From Sediminitomix flava (GTDB taxonomy: Bacteria > Bacteroidota > Bacteroidia > Cytophagales > Flammeovirgaceae), in assembly GCF_003149185.1 (NCBI RefSeq), contig NZ_QGDO01000005.1:1-64000 (forward strand): a stretch of DNA of 64,000 nucleotides, written 5' to 3'. Each line of letters opens with the position of its first letter. Position 1 is the first letter of the stretch. Both the position numbers and the translations under genes were made by a program. Shown piece after piece: positions 35,234 to 44,106 of this stretch. The notes under the pieces are model-generated. The model had not been told where the DNA came from, made no database searches, and worked only from the letters and a program-made list of their open reading frames with translations.

Positions 35234-36022
35234 ATGACTCAAATAACTTTCAAAGAAAAAAATAAGCGGAAAACACTTTTGTACATCATCTTGTCATCCA
35301 TTTTCCTAACGAATGCGTTGGTAGCAGAAATGGTAGGAGGTAAGATTTTTTCACTTGAATCACTTTTAGGTTTTGCACCAGCTCAAATTCCACTTCTAGA
35401 AGGCGTAAAGCTCGATTTTAACCTGACAGCAGGGGTGGTTTTATGGCCAATTGTATTTGTGACAACAGATATAATCAATGAATATTTTGGGGTAAAAGGA
35501 GTAAGGCGAATTACATTTATTACTGCAGGACTAATAGCCTATGTATTTGTAGTGATTTGGATAGCAACAGAATTACCTCCAGCTCAATTTTGGTTAGATG
35601 TCAATGCGACTGATTCGGCGGGGAATAGTTTCGATATAAATGAAGCTTACTCTAAAGTTTTTTTACAAGGAATGGGAATCATTGTAGGCTCATTGGTTGC
35701 ATTTTTAATTGGGCAATTACTTGATGCTTGGACTTTCCAATGGCTAAAAAACATTACTAACTCAAAGAAAGTATGGCTAAGAGCAACTGGTTCTACGCTG
35801 ATTTCTCAGTTCATTGATAGCTTTGTGGTACTTTGGGTTGCCTTTTACGTTTGGGGAAATTGGGAATTAGAAATGGTAATTTCGGTGGGTATAATCAACT
35901 ACATTTACAAGTTCTTAATTGCAGTTTTCTTGACGCCATTAATTTACTTGGGACATTATCTGATCGATCGATATTTGGGAGAGGAGCTAAAGGAAGTAAA
36001 TGAACCCTTAAGTGTTGAATAA
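35234..36022 (+). CDS. Queuosine precursor transporter (YhhQ/QPTR, DUF165 family)
   Basis: An inner-membrane protein with about six helices. Members import preQ0/preQ1, the 7-deazaguanine precursors for tRNA queuosine. Family marks include NALVAEMVGGKIF in helix 1, VVLWPIVFVTTDIINEYFG and the helix VSQ-like segment STLISQFIDSFVVLW. At 262 residues it is slightly long because of an insertion after helix 1 and another near residue 115. It stands alone with its own leader. Confidence 0.9.
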   Translation: MTQITFKEKNKRKTLLYIILSSIFLTNALVAEMVGGKIFSLESLLGFAPAQIPLLEGVKLDFNLTAGVVLWPIVFVTTDIINEYFGVKGVRRITFITAGLIAYVFVVIWIATELPPAQFWLDVNATDSAGNSFDINEAYSKVFLQGMGIIVGSLVAFLIGQLLDAWTFQWLKNITNSKKVWLRATGSTLISQFIDSFVVLWVAFYVWGNWELEMVISVGIINYIYKFLIAVFLTPLIYLGHYLIDRYLGEELKEVNEPLSVE

Positions 36023-36044
36023 TTTAAGGGTTCATTAAGGTCTT

Positions 36045-36923
36045 TTACACAAAATAGATACCTAAAATACCTGCAAGCATGATTGCTTTACAGTAGCTAC
36101 TTAACCAAGCAAACTCTTTTACAGTATCTGCATTATAGAGTCTGTAAGCTAGGTAAAGTACAGGTACTAACAGAAATATTAAAAATATATTGAGAGCACT
36201 GAATTCATAAAGATGAATCAGTGCTCCTGTGCTTATAATCAATGTGGAAATAAGAAAATAGATCAAGTATTTTGTTTTTCTAATCCCCCAAACAATTGGA
36301 AGCGTCTTACAACCAAAAGCTTTATCTCCTTTCAAGTCCTGAATGTCTTTGATTATTTCCCTTATCACTGTAGTTCCAAAAGCAAATAATGAATAGATGT
36401 AGATTAAGGCATAGTGATCGTCTACATAAATTCCGATGATAAGAATACAAAGTGAAGTAAGTGCCGCTACACATAAATTACCAATGAAAAGCATCCGTTT
36501 TAGCTGATTGGAGTAAAGCCAAAGAAGAAAGGCACAGATAAAGCATATTACCCCAATTTTTATAGAGACGCTAGTACCAAGGGCTATTCCAATAAAATTG
36601 AGGAAAGTATGTAAAAACATGGCTTTCCGTCTTGTGAGTATTCTTCCGATAAAGACTCGGGAAGGTTTATTTATGGTATCAATTTTTATATCGTAATAAT
36701 CATTAATCACATATCCTGCAGCCGCAATTAAAGTGGTAGCTAATACCACTCTTGCAAATAAAGGATCGGTAAGAGATTGCAACCAATCAGCTCTAGAACC
36801 GATCACAAAAATTCTTAGAAAATACTGGGTTAGTATCATCATGATCAAATTATTGATTCTGATGAGCCTTAGAAAATAGGTTGTTTTTATTCCCAGATAA
36901 TAAATTTTTCTCCTGACGTTCAT
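36045..36923 (-). CDS. UbiA-family prenyltransferase, putative geranylgeranylglycerol-phosphate geranylgeranyltransferase
   Basis: An integral membrane enzyme with about eight helices. The two Asp-rich Mg/pyrophosphate motifs are NDYYDIKIDTINKP (helices 2-3 loop) and KDIQDLKGD (helices 6-7 loop). Bacteroidetes proteins of this type are annotated as geranylgeranylglycerol-phosphate transferases, but UbiA relatives making menaquinone, heme O or chlorophyll side chains share the motifs, so the acceptor is uncertain. It is transcribed toward the transporter gene and is not in an operon with it. Confidence 0.83.
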   Translation of the reverse strand: MNVRRKIYYLGIKTTYFLRLIRINNLIMMILTQYFLRIFVIGSRADWLQSLTDPLFARVVLATTLIAAAGYVINDYYDIKIDTINKPSRVFIGRILTRRKAMFLHTFLNFIGIALGTSVSIKIGVICFICAFLLWLYSNQLKRMLFIGNLCVAALTSLCILIIGIYVDDHYALIYIYSLFAFGTTVIREIIKDIQDLKGDKAFGCKTLPIVWGIRKTKYLIYFLISTLIISTGALIHLYEFSALNIFLIFLLVPVLYLAYRLYNADTVKEFAWLSSYCKAIMLAGILGIYFV

Positions 36924-37015
36924 TGATTTAGTATGATCAAATGTTTGAAGTTTTAAACATCTAAACTTTATTTTAGTTAGTGTTTAGTATTAAAATATGG
37001 AAAACTTTTTAGGTT

Positions 37016-37050
37016 TTTGACCAATTTTATAAAAGTGATTAGTAACTTTC
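37016..37050 (+). promoter_or_regulatory. Candidate promoter of hisG-hisD
   Basis: TTTG at 37016-37019, 23 bases, then TAACTTTC at 37043-37050 (one mismatch to TAnnTTTG). The hisG ATG is at 37099. I saw no His-rich leader peptide. Confidence 0.4.
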
Positions 37051-37098
37051 ACTGACTATTAATACAAATAACTAATTGCAATTTACAATTCTAAATTA

Positions 37099-37956
37099 AT
37101 GGAAAAACTTAGATTAGCCATCCAAAAGTCGGGTAGGTTGAGCGAAGGCTCTATGGACTTGATTAAAAAATGTGGAATCAAGGTAAGTAACGGAAAAGGA
37201 AAACTTAAGGCAGAAGCTTCAAACTTCCCAATCGAATTCCTTTTCTTAAGAGATGATGATATTCCTGGTTACGTGGCAGATGGTGTCGCTGATATCGGAA
37301 TTGTTGGAGAGAACGTTCTTGTTGAAAAGGCTAAAGAAGTTAAGCTTATACATCGTTTAGGATTCTCTAAATGCAGATTGTCTTTGGCTATTCCGAAGTC
37401 TGAAGAATATTCAGGGATCAGCTATTTTGAAGGTAAAGACATTGCCACTTCATACCCTAAAATTCTTTCTGATTATTTAAAAGAGCAAGGCGTAAATGCT
37501 CAAATTCACGAAATCAGTGGGTCTGTTGAGATTGCTCCAAGTATTGGACTAGCTCAAGGGGTTTGTGATATCGTAAGTTCGGGTAGTACTCTTTTCCAAA
37601 ACGGATTGAAAGAGGTTGAAGAGATTTTCTTCTCAGAAGCTGTAGCAGTGGCTAGCCCAGGTTTATCTGCAGAGAAACAAGAAATCTTAGACAAATTATT
37701 ATTCAGAATTAATGCACTTCAAAATGCAGATAGTAACAAGTATATCTTGTTAAATGCACCTGAAGAAGCAGTTGATAAAATTATTTCTGTTTTACCTGGA
37801 ATGAAAAGTCCTTCAATTTTACCATTAGCGCAAAAAGGCTGGGTTTCTATGCATTCTGTGATTAATGAGAATGATTTCTGGGATAAAATTGAAGAGCTAA
37901 AAGAAGCTGGAGCCCAAGGTATTTTGGTTGTCCCAATCGAAAAAATGGTACTATAA
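37099..37956 (+). CDS. hisG: ATP phosphoribosyltransferase (long form)
   Basis: HisG condenses ATP and PRPP in the first step of histidine synthesis. At 285 residues this is the long, HisZ-independent form. The catalytic part carries RLAIQKSGRLSEGS, ADGVADIGIVGEN and the PRPP loop ICDIV-S-like segment GVCDIVSSGSTLFQNGL. The last ~75 residues (ILNAPEEAVDKII onward) are the ACT-like histidine-binding regulatory domain. It overlaps hisD by one base (TAATG), indicating translational coupling. Confidence 0.95.
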   Translation: MEKLRLAIQKSGRLSEGSMDLIKKCGIKVSNGKGKLKAEASNFPIEFLFLRDDDIPGYVADGVADIGIVGENVLVEKAKEVKLIHRLGFSKCRLSLAIPKSEEYSGISYFEGKDIATSYPKILSDYLKEQGVNAQIHEISGSVEIAPSIGLAQGVCDIVSSGSTLFQNGLKEVEEIFFSEAVAVASPGLSAEKQEILDKLLFRINALQNADSNKYILLNAPEEAVDKIISVLPGMKSPSILPLAQKGWVSMHSVINENDFWDKIEELKEAGAQGILVVPIEKMVL

Positions 37957-39242
37957 TGAAGGTATTCAAATACCCTGAAAGAACAGCTTGGTCAGAAATT
38001 CTCAAACGTCCTGTCATGGACTTTGATGAAATTGTTGATCGAGTTGTTCCGATCATGGAATCTGTTCGTACGAGAGGTGATGAAGCTGTAAAAGAATTTG
38101 CTCAAAAGTTTGATCAAGTAGTCTTAGATGAATTCTTAGTTTCTGAAAGTGAAATCGAGGACGCTATTGCTAACACTGATGAGGAGCTTAAAAAAGCAAT
38201 TCAAGTTGCCCATCAGAACATTAAGACTTTCCACGAAGCTCAGTTCGAACCTGTGAAGTTGGTAGAGACTATGGCAGGGGTAGAGTGCTGGAGAAAAAGC
38301 GTGGGAATTGAGAAAGTAGGTTTGTATATCCCTGGAGGGACTGCTCCACTTTTCTCAACAGTTTTAATGCTGGGTGTACCTGCTATTTTGGCTGATTGTA
38401 AAGAAGTGATTCTTTGTACTCCTTCCAACAAAGAAGGAAAGATCAATCCAGCTATACTTTATACGGCAAATCTTATTGGGTTAAAGAAAATCTATAAGGT
38501 AGGTGGTGCTCAAGCTGTAGCTGCTATGACTTACGGTACTTCATCAATTACAAAAGTTGATAAGATTTTTGGTCCAGGAAATCAGTATGTTACTGCTGCA
38601 AAGCAATTGGCTATGAAAGCTGGAGTTGCGATAGATATGCCTGCAGGACCATCTGAGGTTGCTGTTTGGGCTGACGAAACTGCTCATCCTTCATTTATAG
38701 CTGCTGATTTACTTTCTCAAGCTGAGCATGGTGTCGATAGCCAAGTGATTTTGGTAACTACTTCTGAGGAGTTAATTGCTAAAGTCTCTGATGAAGTAAC
38801 TTCTCAATTGGAGCAATTACCTAGAAAAGAAATTGCGGCAAAAGCATTAGAGAATAGCCATATAATCCTTTTGAAGGATGAAAAAGAAGCGCTTGACTTG
38901 ATCAATGAGTATGCAGCTGAACACTTAATTTTATCTTTGGATAATGCTGAGGATGTAGCTGAGCAAATCATTAATGCTGGTTCTGTATTTATTGGTCACT
39001 ACACTCCAGAATCGGCTGGAGACTATGCTTCTGGGACCAATCATACTTTGCCAACATATGGTTATGCAAAAAGTTATAGTGGGGTATCACTTGATAGTTT
39101 TGTAAGGAAGATAACTTTCCAAAAGATTTCAAAAGAAGGGCTAAAAGTTTTAGGCCCTAATGTTGAAATTATGGCAAAACATGAAGAATTAGATGCTCAC
39201 AAAAATGCTGTGACAGTCAGACTTCAGACCTTGAAAGATTAA
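37956..39242 (+). CDS. hisD: Histidinol dehydrogenase
   Basis: HisD oxidises L-histidinol to histidine in two NAD-dependent steps, using Zn. The 428-residue protein has KSVGIEKVGLYIPGGTAPL, the signature DMPAGPSEVAVWADE, HPSFIAADLLSQAEHGVDSQ (Gln/His metal ligands), the catalytic EHL segment YAAEHLILSL, and the C-terminal SYSGVSLDSFVRKITFQ. It follows hisG with a one-base overlap and is then closed by a strong terminator, so the remaining his genes are elsewhere or not in this transcript. Confidence 0.96.
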   Translation: MKVFKYPERTAWSEILKRPVMDFDEIVDRVVPIMESVRTRGDEAVKEFAQKFDQVVLDEFLVSESEIEDAIANTDEELKKAIQVAHQNIKTFHEAQFEPVKLVETMAGVECWRKSVGIEKVGLYIPGGTAPLFSTVLMLGVPAILADCKEVILCTPSNKEGKINPAILYTANLIGLKKIYKVGGAQAVAAMTYGTSSITKVDKIFGPGNQYVTAAKQLAMKAGVAIDMPAGPSEVAVWADETAHPSFIAADLLSQAEHGVDSQVILVTTSEELIAKVSDEVTSQLEQLPRKEIAAKALENSHIILLKDEKEALDLINEYAAEHLILSLDNAEDVAEQIINAGSVFIGHYTPESAGDYASGTNHTLPTYGYAKSYSGVSLDSFVRKITFQKISKEGLKVLGPNVEIMAKHEELDAHKNAVTVRLQTLKD

Positions 39243-39262
39243 TTCAAGAAAGAAGAAGGTAT

Positions 39263-39306
39263 AAAAAAGACCCCTTTCTCAAAATTTTGAGAAAGGGGTC
39301 TTTTTT
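39263..39306. terminator. Perfect bidirectional terminator between hisD and aspA
   Basis: A 22-bp perfect palindrome (39263-39284 with 39285-39306), with A and T runs at its ends, serves both convergent genes. Confidence 0.92.
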
Positions 39307-39321
39307 ATCTCCAAATGAAAA

Positions 39322-40752
39322 CTACTTCTTATTGTTTTGTTTGAAGCGTCTTGGTTGTACCATATTCTCAGGGCTAAGAATATCATCCAAATCTTCTTTT
39401 TCTAAGAGTTTTTTCTCTAATACTAAATCGTAGACTGATCTATTTTCTCTTAGAGCCTCTTTTGCCAAAGCTGAACAAACTTTGTAACCCAATACAGGGT
39501 TAAGTGCTGTTACAATTCCAATAGAGTTTAGAACCATAGCTTTACAATGTTCTTCATTGACTGTAATGCCATCAATACATAGTTCGCGAAGTGTGTCCAT
39601 CGCTTTTTGAAGCATATCCATTGACTCGAATAAACTTCTCACTAAAACAGGCTCCATTACATTTAGTTGTAATTGACCAGCTTCAGCTGCAAATGTAATT
39701 GTTGTATCGTTTCCAAAGACAACAAAACATACTTGGTTTACTACCTCTGGAATAACTGGGTTTACCTTACCAGGCATAATTGAAGAACCTGGCTGCATAG
39801 GAGGTAGGTTGATCTCATTTAACCCTGTACGAGGGCCAGAAGAAAGTAATCGAAGATCATTACAGATTTTAGACAACTTAACAGCAAGTCTTTTCAACAC
39901 AGAAGAGTACATTACAAATGCACCTGTGTCAGGAGTCGCCTCAATGAAATTCTTTGCTCTTTTTAGTTTTATTCCAGTTAAGTCTGATAAATGCTTTACT
40001 ACTTTATCTGTATAATTTGGGTCAGTATTGATACCTGTACCAATAGCTGTTGCTCCCATATTTATTTCTTCAAAAAGAGCTGCATTTTGTTCTAGTCTTG
40101 CTGTCTCCTCACTTAAAGTTGCAGCAAAGGCTTCAAACTCTTGACCGACAGTCATCGGTACAGCATCTTGAAGTTGAGTACGTCCCATCTTGATGACATG
40201 AGAAAACTCTTCTCCTTTTTTTCTGAAGGCTTCAACAAGTTGGGCAAGAGCTTCTTCTAGATCAACATTCATTTTGATCAGAGCAATCTTTATAGCTGTA
40301 GGGAACACATCGTTTGTCGATTGTGACATATTGATGTGATCGTTTGGATGACAGAATTCGTATTCCCCTTTCTTTTTGCCTAATATTTCTAGTGTGCGGT
40401 TCGCTATAACTTCATTTATATTCATATTGGTTGAAGTTCCAGCTCCACCTTGGATTAGGTCAATCGGGAATTGATCATTGAACAAACCTGCAGACACATC
40501 TTCAGCAGCTCGTTCAATGGCTTTTATCATTTCGTCAGAGATATCACCTAATTCGTGGTTGGCTTTAGCCGCGGCTAATTTAACCAATGCGAGTGATTCA
40601 ATATATTTTGGGAAAGCACTTACTTTGACTCCAGAGATGTCAAAGTTTTCCATCGCTCTCAGTGTTTGAATACCGTAATAAGCATTTCCGGGTACCTGTT
40701 TTTCACCAATTAGGTCAGATTCTGTTCTAAAGCGTTCCATTCTATGTGGCAT
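39322..40752 (-). CDS. aspA: Aspartate ammonia-lyase
   Basis: AspA reversibly deaminates L-aspartate to fumarate and ammonia. It belongs to the fumarase/aspartase superfamily, signature GSSIMPGKVNP here. Aspartase rather than FumC is indicated by VIPEVVNQVCFVVFGND, the N-terminal RTESDLIGEKQVPGNAYYG and QGGAGTSTNMNINEVIANR. Length (476) is typical. It is monocistronic and convergent with hisD. Confidence 0.93.
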   Translation of the reverse strand: MPHRMERFRTESDLIGEKQVPGNAYYGIQTLRAMENFDISGVKVSAFPKYIESLALVKLAAAKANHELGDISDEMIKAIERAAEDVSAGLFNDQFPIDLIQGGAGTSTNMNINEVIANRTLEILGKKKGEYEFCHPNDHINMSQSTNDVFPTAIKIALIKMNVDLEEALAQLVEAFRKKGEEFSHVIKMGRTQLQDAVPMTVGQEFEAFAATLSEETARLEQNAALFEEINMGATAIGTGINTDPNYTDKVVKHLSDLTGIKLKRAKNFIEATPDTGAFVMYSSVLKRLAVKLSKICNDLRLLSSGPRTGLNEINLPPMQPGSSIMPGKVNPVIPEVVNQVCFVVFGNDTTITFAAEAGQLQLNVMEPVLVRSLFESMDMLQKAMDTLRELCIDGITVNEEHCKAMVLNSIGIVTALNPVLGYKVCSALAKEALRENRSVYDLVLEKKLLEKEDLDDILSPENMVQPRRFKQNNKK

Positions 40753-41070
40753 TGCGTATTACTTTACATTAGTTAAATAATAAAGGAATTTTGATAATAG
40801 TTCCTTTCAAATCTTTGATGATTTTAGTCGTATATCAATAATTCTAAATATAGGTTGATTGTTATATTTAAAACCGACTTTGAGGTTAATGAGTGTTAAG
40901 TCTGAAATTACCAATCTTCTATTAATACTATTTTATCTTTTTGTCTCATTTAGTGGATAGAAAATTAATCAAGGAATAAAAAAACATTAAAAAATATTGA
41001 CCTTAGATTCTGTGCATGTATTTTCGTGCATTGGAATTAGAAAACGATTTGTATAAACACACATTTTTTG
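40753..41070. other. 318-base divergent spacer between aspA and gcvT
   Basis: It holds the candidate gcvT promoter at 40997-41026. I find no glycine riboswitch and no ORF. Confidence 0.5.
40997..41026 (+). promoter_or_regulatory. Candidate promoter of gcvT
   Basis: TTG at 40997-40999, 19 bases, then TATTTTCG at 41019-41026 (one mismatch to TAnnTTTG). It lies 45 bases before the ATG at 41071. Confidence 0.45.
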
Positions 41071-42165
41071 ATGGAATTGGAAACTGTAAAAAAAATCGCT
41101 CTTAATGATGTTCATGAACAACTAGGAGCTAAAATGACTCCATTTGCAGGTTATAATATGCCTGTGAGATATACATCTGACATTGAAGAGCACAAATGTG
41201 TTCGTGAAGGAGTAGGTGTTTTTGATGTGTCTCATATGGGAGAATTCATGTTGAGAGGTCCAAAAGCATTAGACCTTATCCAAAGAGTAACATCAAATGA
41301 TGCATCTAAGTTATTTGATGGTAAAGCTCAGTATTCTTGTTTGCCAAATGAAGATGGTGGAGTTGTAGATGATTTGATCGTTTACAAAATCAAGGATGAA
41401 GAGTATCTTTTGGTAGTTAATGCTTCTAACATCGAAAAAGATTGGAATTGGATTAGTGAGAGAAATACAGAAGGTGTAGAGATGGAAAATATCTCAGACC
41501 AAATGTCTCTTTTCGCAGTTCAAGGTCCGAAGGCAGTTGAGGCAATGCAAAGCCTGACTGAAGTGAATTTAGGCGAAATGGGCTTCTATACTTTCACTAT
41601 TGATACGTTTGCAGGTGTTTCTGATGTGATCATTTCAGCAACAGGATATACAGGTTCTGGAGGTTTTGAAATTTATGTGAAAAATGAGGATGCAGCGGCT
41701 GTTTGGGAAGCAATTTTTGCCGCAGGTAAAGATTACGGTATTCAACCAATTGGTTTAGGTGCTAGAGATACTTTAAGGCTTGAAATGGGGTATTGTCTGT
41801 ATGGAAATGATATTGACGATACGACATCACCGCTAGAAGCTGGTTTAGGTTGGATTACAAAATTCACCAAAGATTTTACTAACTCTGAAAATTTGAAAGC
41901 TCAAAAGGAGGCTGGAGTAACTAGACGATTAGTAGGTCTTAAAATGATTGATAAAGGTATTCCTCGTCAAGGTTATGAGGTTGAGGATAACGAAGGAAAT
42001 GTAATCGGAAAAATTACTTCAGGTACAATGTCTCCAAGTTTGGGATACGGTATTGCTATGGCTTATATCAATAAACCATTTGATAAAGCAGAAACAGAAG
42101 TAGTTGTTGCAGTAAGAAAAAGAAAACTGAAAGCAGTAGTTACTAAAGCTCCATTCTTGAAGTAA
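41071..42165 (+). CDS. gcvT: Glycine cleavage system aminomethyltransferase (T protein)
   Basis: GcvT moves the methylene group from aminomethyl-H-protein to tetrahydrofolate and releases ammonia. Marks seen are [31 protein letters not shown], the folate-site region [33 protein letters not shown] and C-terminal [18 protein letters not shown]. The first ATG is at 41071; a TTG one codon earlier is not needed. gcvP and gcvH are not in the window. Confidence 0.96.
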   Translation: MELETVKKIALNDVHEQLGAKMTPFAGYNMPVRYTSDIEEHKCVREGVGVFDVSHMGEFMLRGPKALDLIQRVTSNDASKLFDGKAQYSCLPNEDGGVVDDLIVYKIKDEEYLLVVNASNIEKDWNWISERNTEGVEMENISDQMSLFAVQGPKAVEAMQSLTEVNLGEMGFYTFTIDTFAGVSDVIISATGYTGSGGFEIYVKNEDAAAVWEAIFAAGKDYGIQPIGLGARDTLRLEMGYCLYGNDIDDTTSPLEAGLGWITKFTKDFTNSENLKAQKEAGVTRRLVGLKMIDKGIPRQGYEVEDNEGNVIGKITSGTMSPSLGYGIAMAYINKPFDKAETEVVVAVRKRKLKAVVTKAPFLK

Positions 42166-42184
42166 TTGATCGATAAAGAGATAA

Positions 42185-42220
42185 ATAAAAAAGGCAATCT
42201 GTTCGGATTGCCTTTTTTTG
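42185..42220. terminator. Bidirectional terminator between gcvT and the AP2 gene
   Basis: Stem 42187-42199 with 42206-42219, with A and T runs, between two convergent stop codons. Confidence 0.88.
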
Positions 42221-42835
42221 TTATTGTAAACTCTGAAGTTTTTCTTTTTTCACAGATACCAATCCTAATTCTTCAGGAGTAGCAGTTAAACCATCAGGTA
42301 GTTCCTTAATCTTGTTCAAGCTTTTGGTGTAGCCAAATAGTTTTAATGATTTTTTGTTGTAGGCTAAGGCAGCTTCTTCAGGGGTTTTAAATGTTCCTAA
42401 AGGAATAGGTTTACGGTTTTGGTAGATTACGGCTCTATAGTTGTATCTGTCTTTAAATACACCAATAAAACCAGTCTTATTACGAGTAGAACCGATATTC
42501 CTTTTGATATCAGATCGGTTACTCCATTCCAAATTCTTTAATCTACAATCTAATCGGTCTCCGTTTATGATCTTTATCAGATCTCCTTTACGGTCTTCTG
42601 ATTTCTCAAGAAATTTCTCGGCTACCATCTTATGTAGATAAATGGTTTCAGTTTTGTAAGAACCATCAGTTTGTCTCCACGACTTTTGGAAAACAGCACG
42701 TCCAGAAGAGTGTTCCCTTAAGTTGTGTATAAAGTCGATGCTTTGGAGATAAGGATTGGTTCTCAGGTAATCGTAAACATGGTCATCAATAATGACTTTT
42801 TTAGGAGAATTCTTGAGTAGCAACTTTACTAGCAT
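42221..42835 (-). CDS. AP2-domain protein with degenerate HNH-like N-terminal region
   Basis: Residues ~115-170 form an AP2/ERF-type DNA-binding fold (NKTGFIGVFKDRYNYRAVIY, then GTFKTPEEAALAYNKKSLKL). In bacteria this is normally found next to HNH homing endonuclease domains. Residues ~50-110 resemble the HNH_3 layout (LHKMVAEKF, INGDRLDCRLKNLEWSN). The usual His before D-G-N is missing (IKIINGDRLD), so nuclease activity is doubtful. It lies 48 bases after a small basic protein gene on the same strand. Together they look like a small inserted or mobile-derived unit between gcvT and thiL (inference). Confidence 0.72.
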   Translation of the reverse strand: MLVKLLLKNSPKKVIIDDHVYDYLRTNPYLQSIDFIHNLREHSSGRAVFQKSWRQTDGSYKTETIYLHKMVAEKFLEKSEDRKGDLIKIINGDRLDCRLKNLEWSNRSDIKRNIGSTRNKTGFIGVFKDRYNYRAVIYQNRKPIPLGTFKTPEEAALAYNKKSLKLFGYTKSLNKIKELPDGLTATPEELGLVSVKKEKLQSLQ

Positions 42836-42883
42836 AAAAAATATAATTTAGAAATAGGTTAAAATGATAATATTAACAATTGG

Positions 42884-43237
42884 TTATTTACTTACTGCTT
42901 CTTTAAGTGACTTCTTTGCTAACTCATGTTTCTCTTTGCCTTGATGCCAATATTTAGCAGCAGAGTCAATGACTTCTTCTTTCTTCTTCAATGTTATGTC
43001 TTGGAATTTACCGAGCTTTCTTCTACCAGCTTTTCTTTTTGTGGCATCACTGGCTCTTTGAAAACCTAGTTCTTTAAGTTTCTCAGACACTTTTAAAAAC
43101 AAATCACCTACCTTTTGCTCATCCGTTTCGCGGATTAACTGATTTCTATAATTCATTAAATTACCCAAGATCAGCCCATAGTCTTTAGTACCAGCAATTC
43201 GTAGGTCCCCTGGATAATTTTTCCTCTGCCTATTCAT
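42884..43237 (-). CDS. Small basic protein of unknown function, partner of the AP2 gene
   Basis: This 117-residue, Lys/Arg-rich, mostly helical protein has no family I recognise. Middle segment RASDATKRKAGRRKLGKF is strongly basic and could bind nucleic acid. It precedes the AP2 gene by 48 bases and is probably co-transcribed with it. No signal peptide or membrane segment is present. Confidence 0.6.
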   Translation of the reverse strand: MNRQRKNYPGDLRIAGTKDYGLILGNLMNYRNQLIRETDEQKVGDLFLKVSEKLKELGFQRASDATKRKAGRRKLGKFQDITLKKKEEVIDSAAKYWHQGKEKHELAKKSLKEAVSK

Positions 43238-43560
43238 AAAAAATGACTTTTTTCAATAGTTAGCTGTAAGTAAAAAAATAACAGAATTAAACTTCCGTTA
43301 AAAAATATACAAATATTAAATCATATATACTACTAATTATATAATAAATGCAAATATATTGAATTATTTTAAAAATAGTAAGAGGTTTTAGGGTAAACAG
43401 TGTTTAATCTTGCTTTAATTTTTAAAATTTTGTGAATATATATAGAATGGATACCTTTATGGGCATAAAATGTAAACTTTAGCTTTGCATTAGCTTACTT
43501 TCTTTTAAATTATATAGAATAAACTTCTTTCAACTAGTTTATAGACTTTTACTCGCAATT
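43238..43560. other. 323-base divergent spacer, very AT-rich
   Basis: No ORF or RNA gene is evident. It holds a candidate promoter for the TerB-like gene at 43456-43487. Confidence 0.5.
43456..43487 (+). promoter_or_regulatory. Candidate promoter of the TerB-like gene
   Basis: TAGCTTTG at 43480-43487 fully matches TAnnTTTG. TTTA at 43456-43459, 20 bases upstream, could be a degenerate -33 element. Confidence 0.4.
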
Positions 43561-44022
43561 ATGCAAAACCTTAACAACGAAACCATTATTATAGGTCTAT
43601 ATGAGAGTTATAAAAAGGAAAGTTCTAGTAAGATAGAACTCGATAATTTTTATACTCTTTTTACGTATTTTCCATGTCTGCTTATTGTCGCCTGTGATGG
43701 CGTTATTGACGATGAAGAATGGGTATATGTTAAATATTTAGCTCGTTTCATGGCTGATACGCACAGAGATGAAGTATCTGAAGATCGATATGCTGAGCTA
43801 ATCGACGATTTTTACAATGAATTAGTATTCTTGAGTGACAACCTCGATGAATGGGAGGGGAAATTAATTGAAGGCTTGAGGTCATACCTTGAAGCGCATG
43901 AATATGAGAAAGATGATATTTTAGATATCCTTACTCTTTTTGCCGAAGCTTCAGACGGTGTTTCAGATATTGAAGAGGTAACCATAGAAAATCTGAAAAC
44001 AAGATTAGAATTAGAATCTTAA
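43561..44022 (+). CDS. Small acidic TerB-like helical protein
   Basis: This 153-residue, strongly acidic, all-helical protein has two Asp-rich helix-capping motifs, CDGVIDDEEWVYVKYLA and SDGVSDIEEVTIENL. Their pseudo-two-fold layout resembles the TerB (tellurite resistance) fold. No tellurite genes are near, and TerB-like domains occur in many contexts. It lies 84 bases before thiL. Function unknown. Confidence 0.62.
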   Translation: MQNLNNETIIIGLYESYKKESSSKIELDNFYTLFTYFPCLLIVACDGVIDDEEWVYVKYLARFMADTHRDEVSEDRYAELIDDFYNELVFLSDNLDEWEGKLIEGLRSYLEAHEYEKDDILDILTLFAEASDGVSDIEEVTIENLKTRLELES

Positions 44023-44106
44023 ATGATGCTATGATGCATCTATGATGTTTCGAATTCTTATCTTTGTGAAGTAAAGCATTTCAATTTTAGAAACCGCAAA
44101 TACTTA

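Noticed and set aside
40753-41070. Glycine riboswitch upstream of gcvT
   Set aside because: None of the conserved GGAGAG-type core segments or tandem aptamer layout is recognisable.
44023-44106. TPP riboswitch upstream of thiL
   Set aside because: The gap is only 84 bases and lacks the CTGAGA and conserved downstream TPP motifs.
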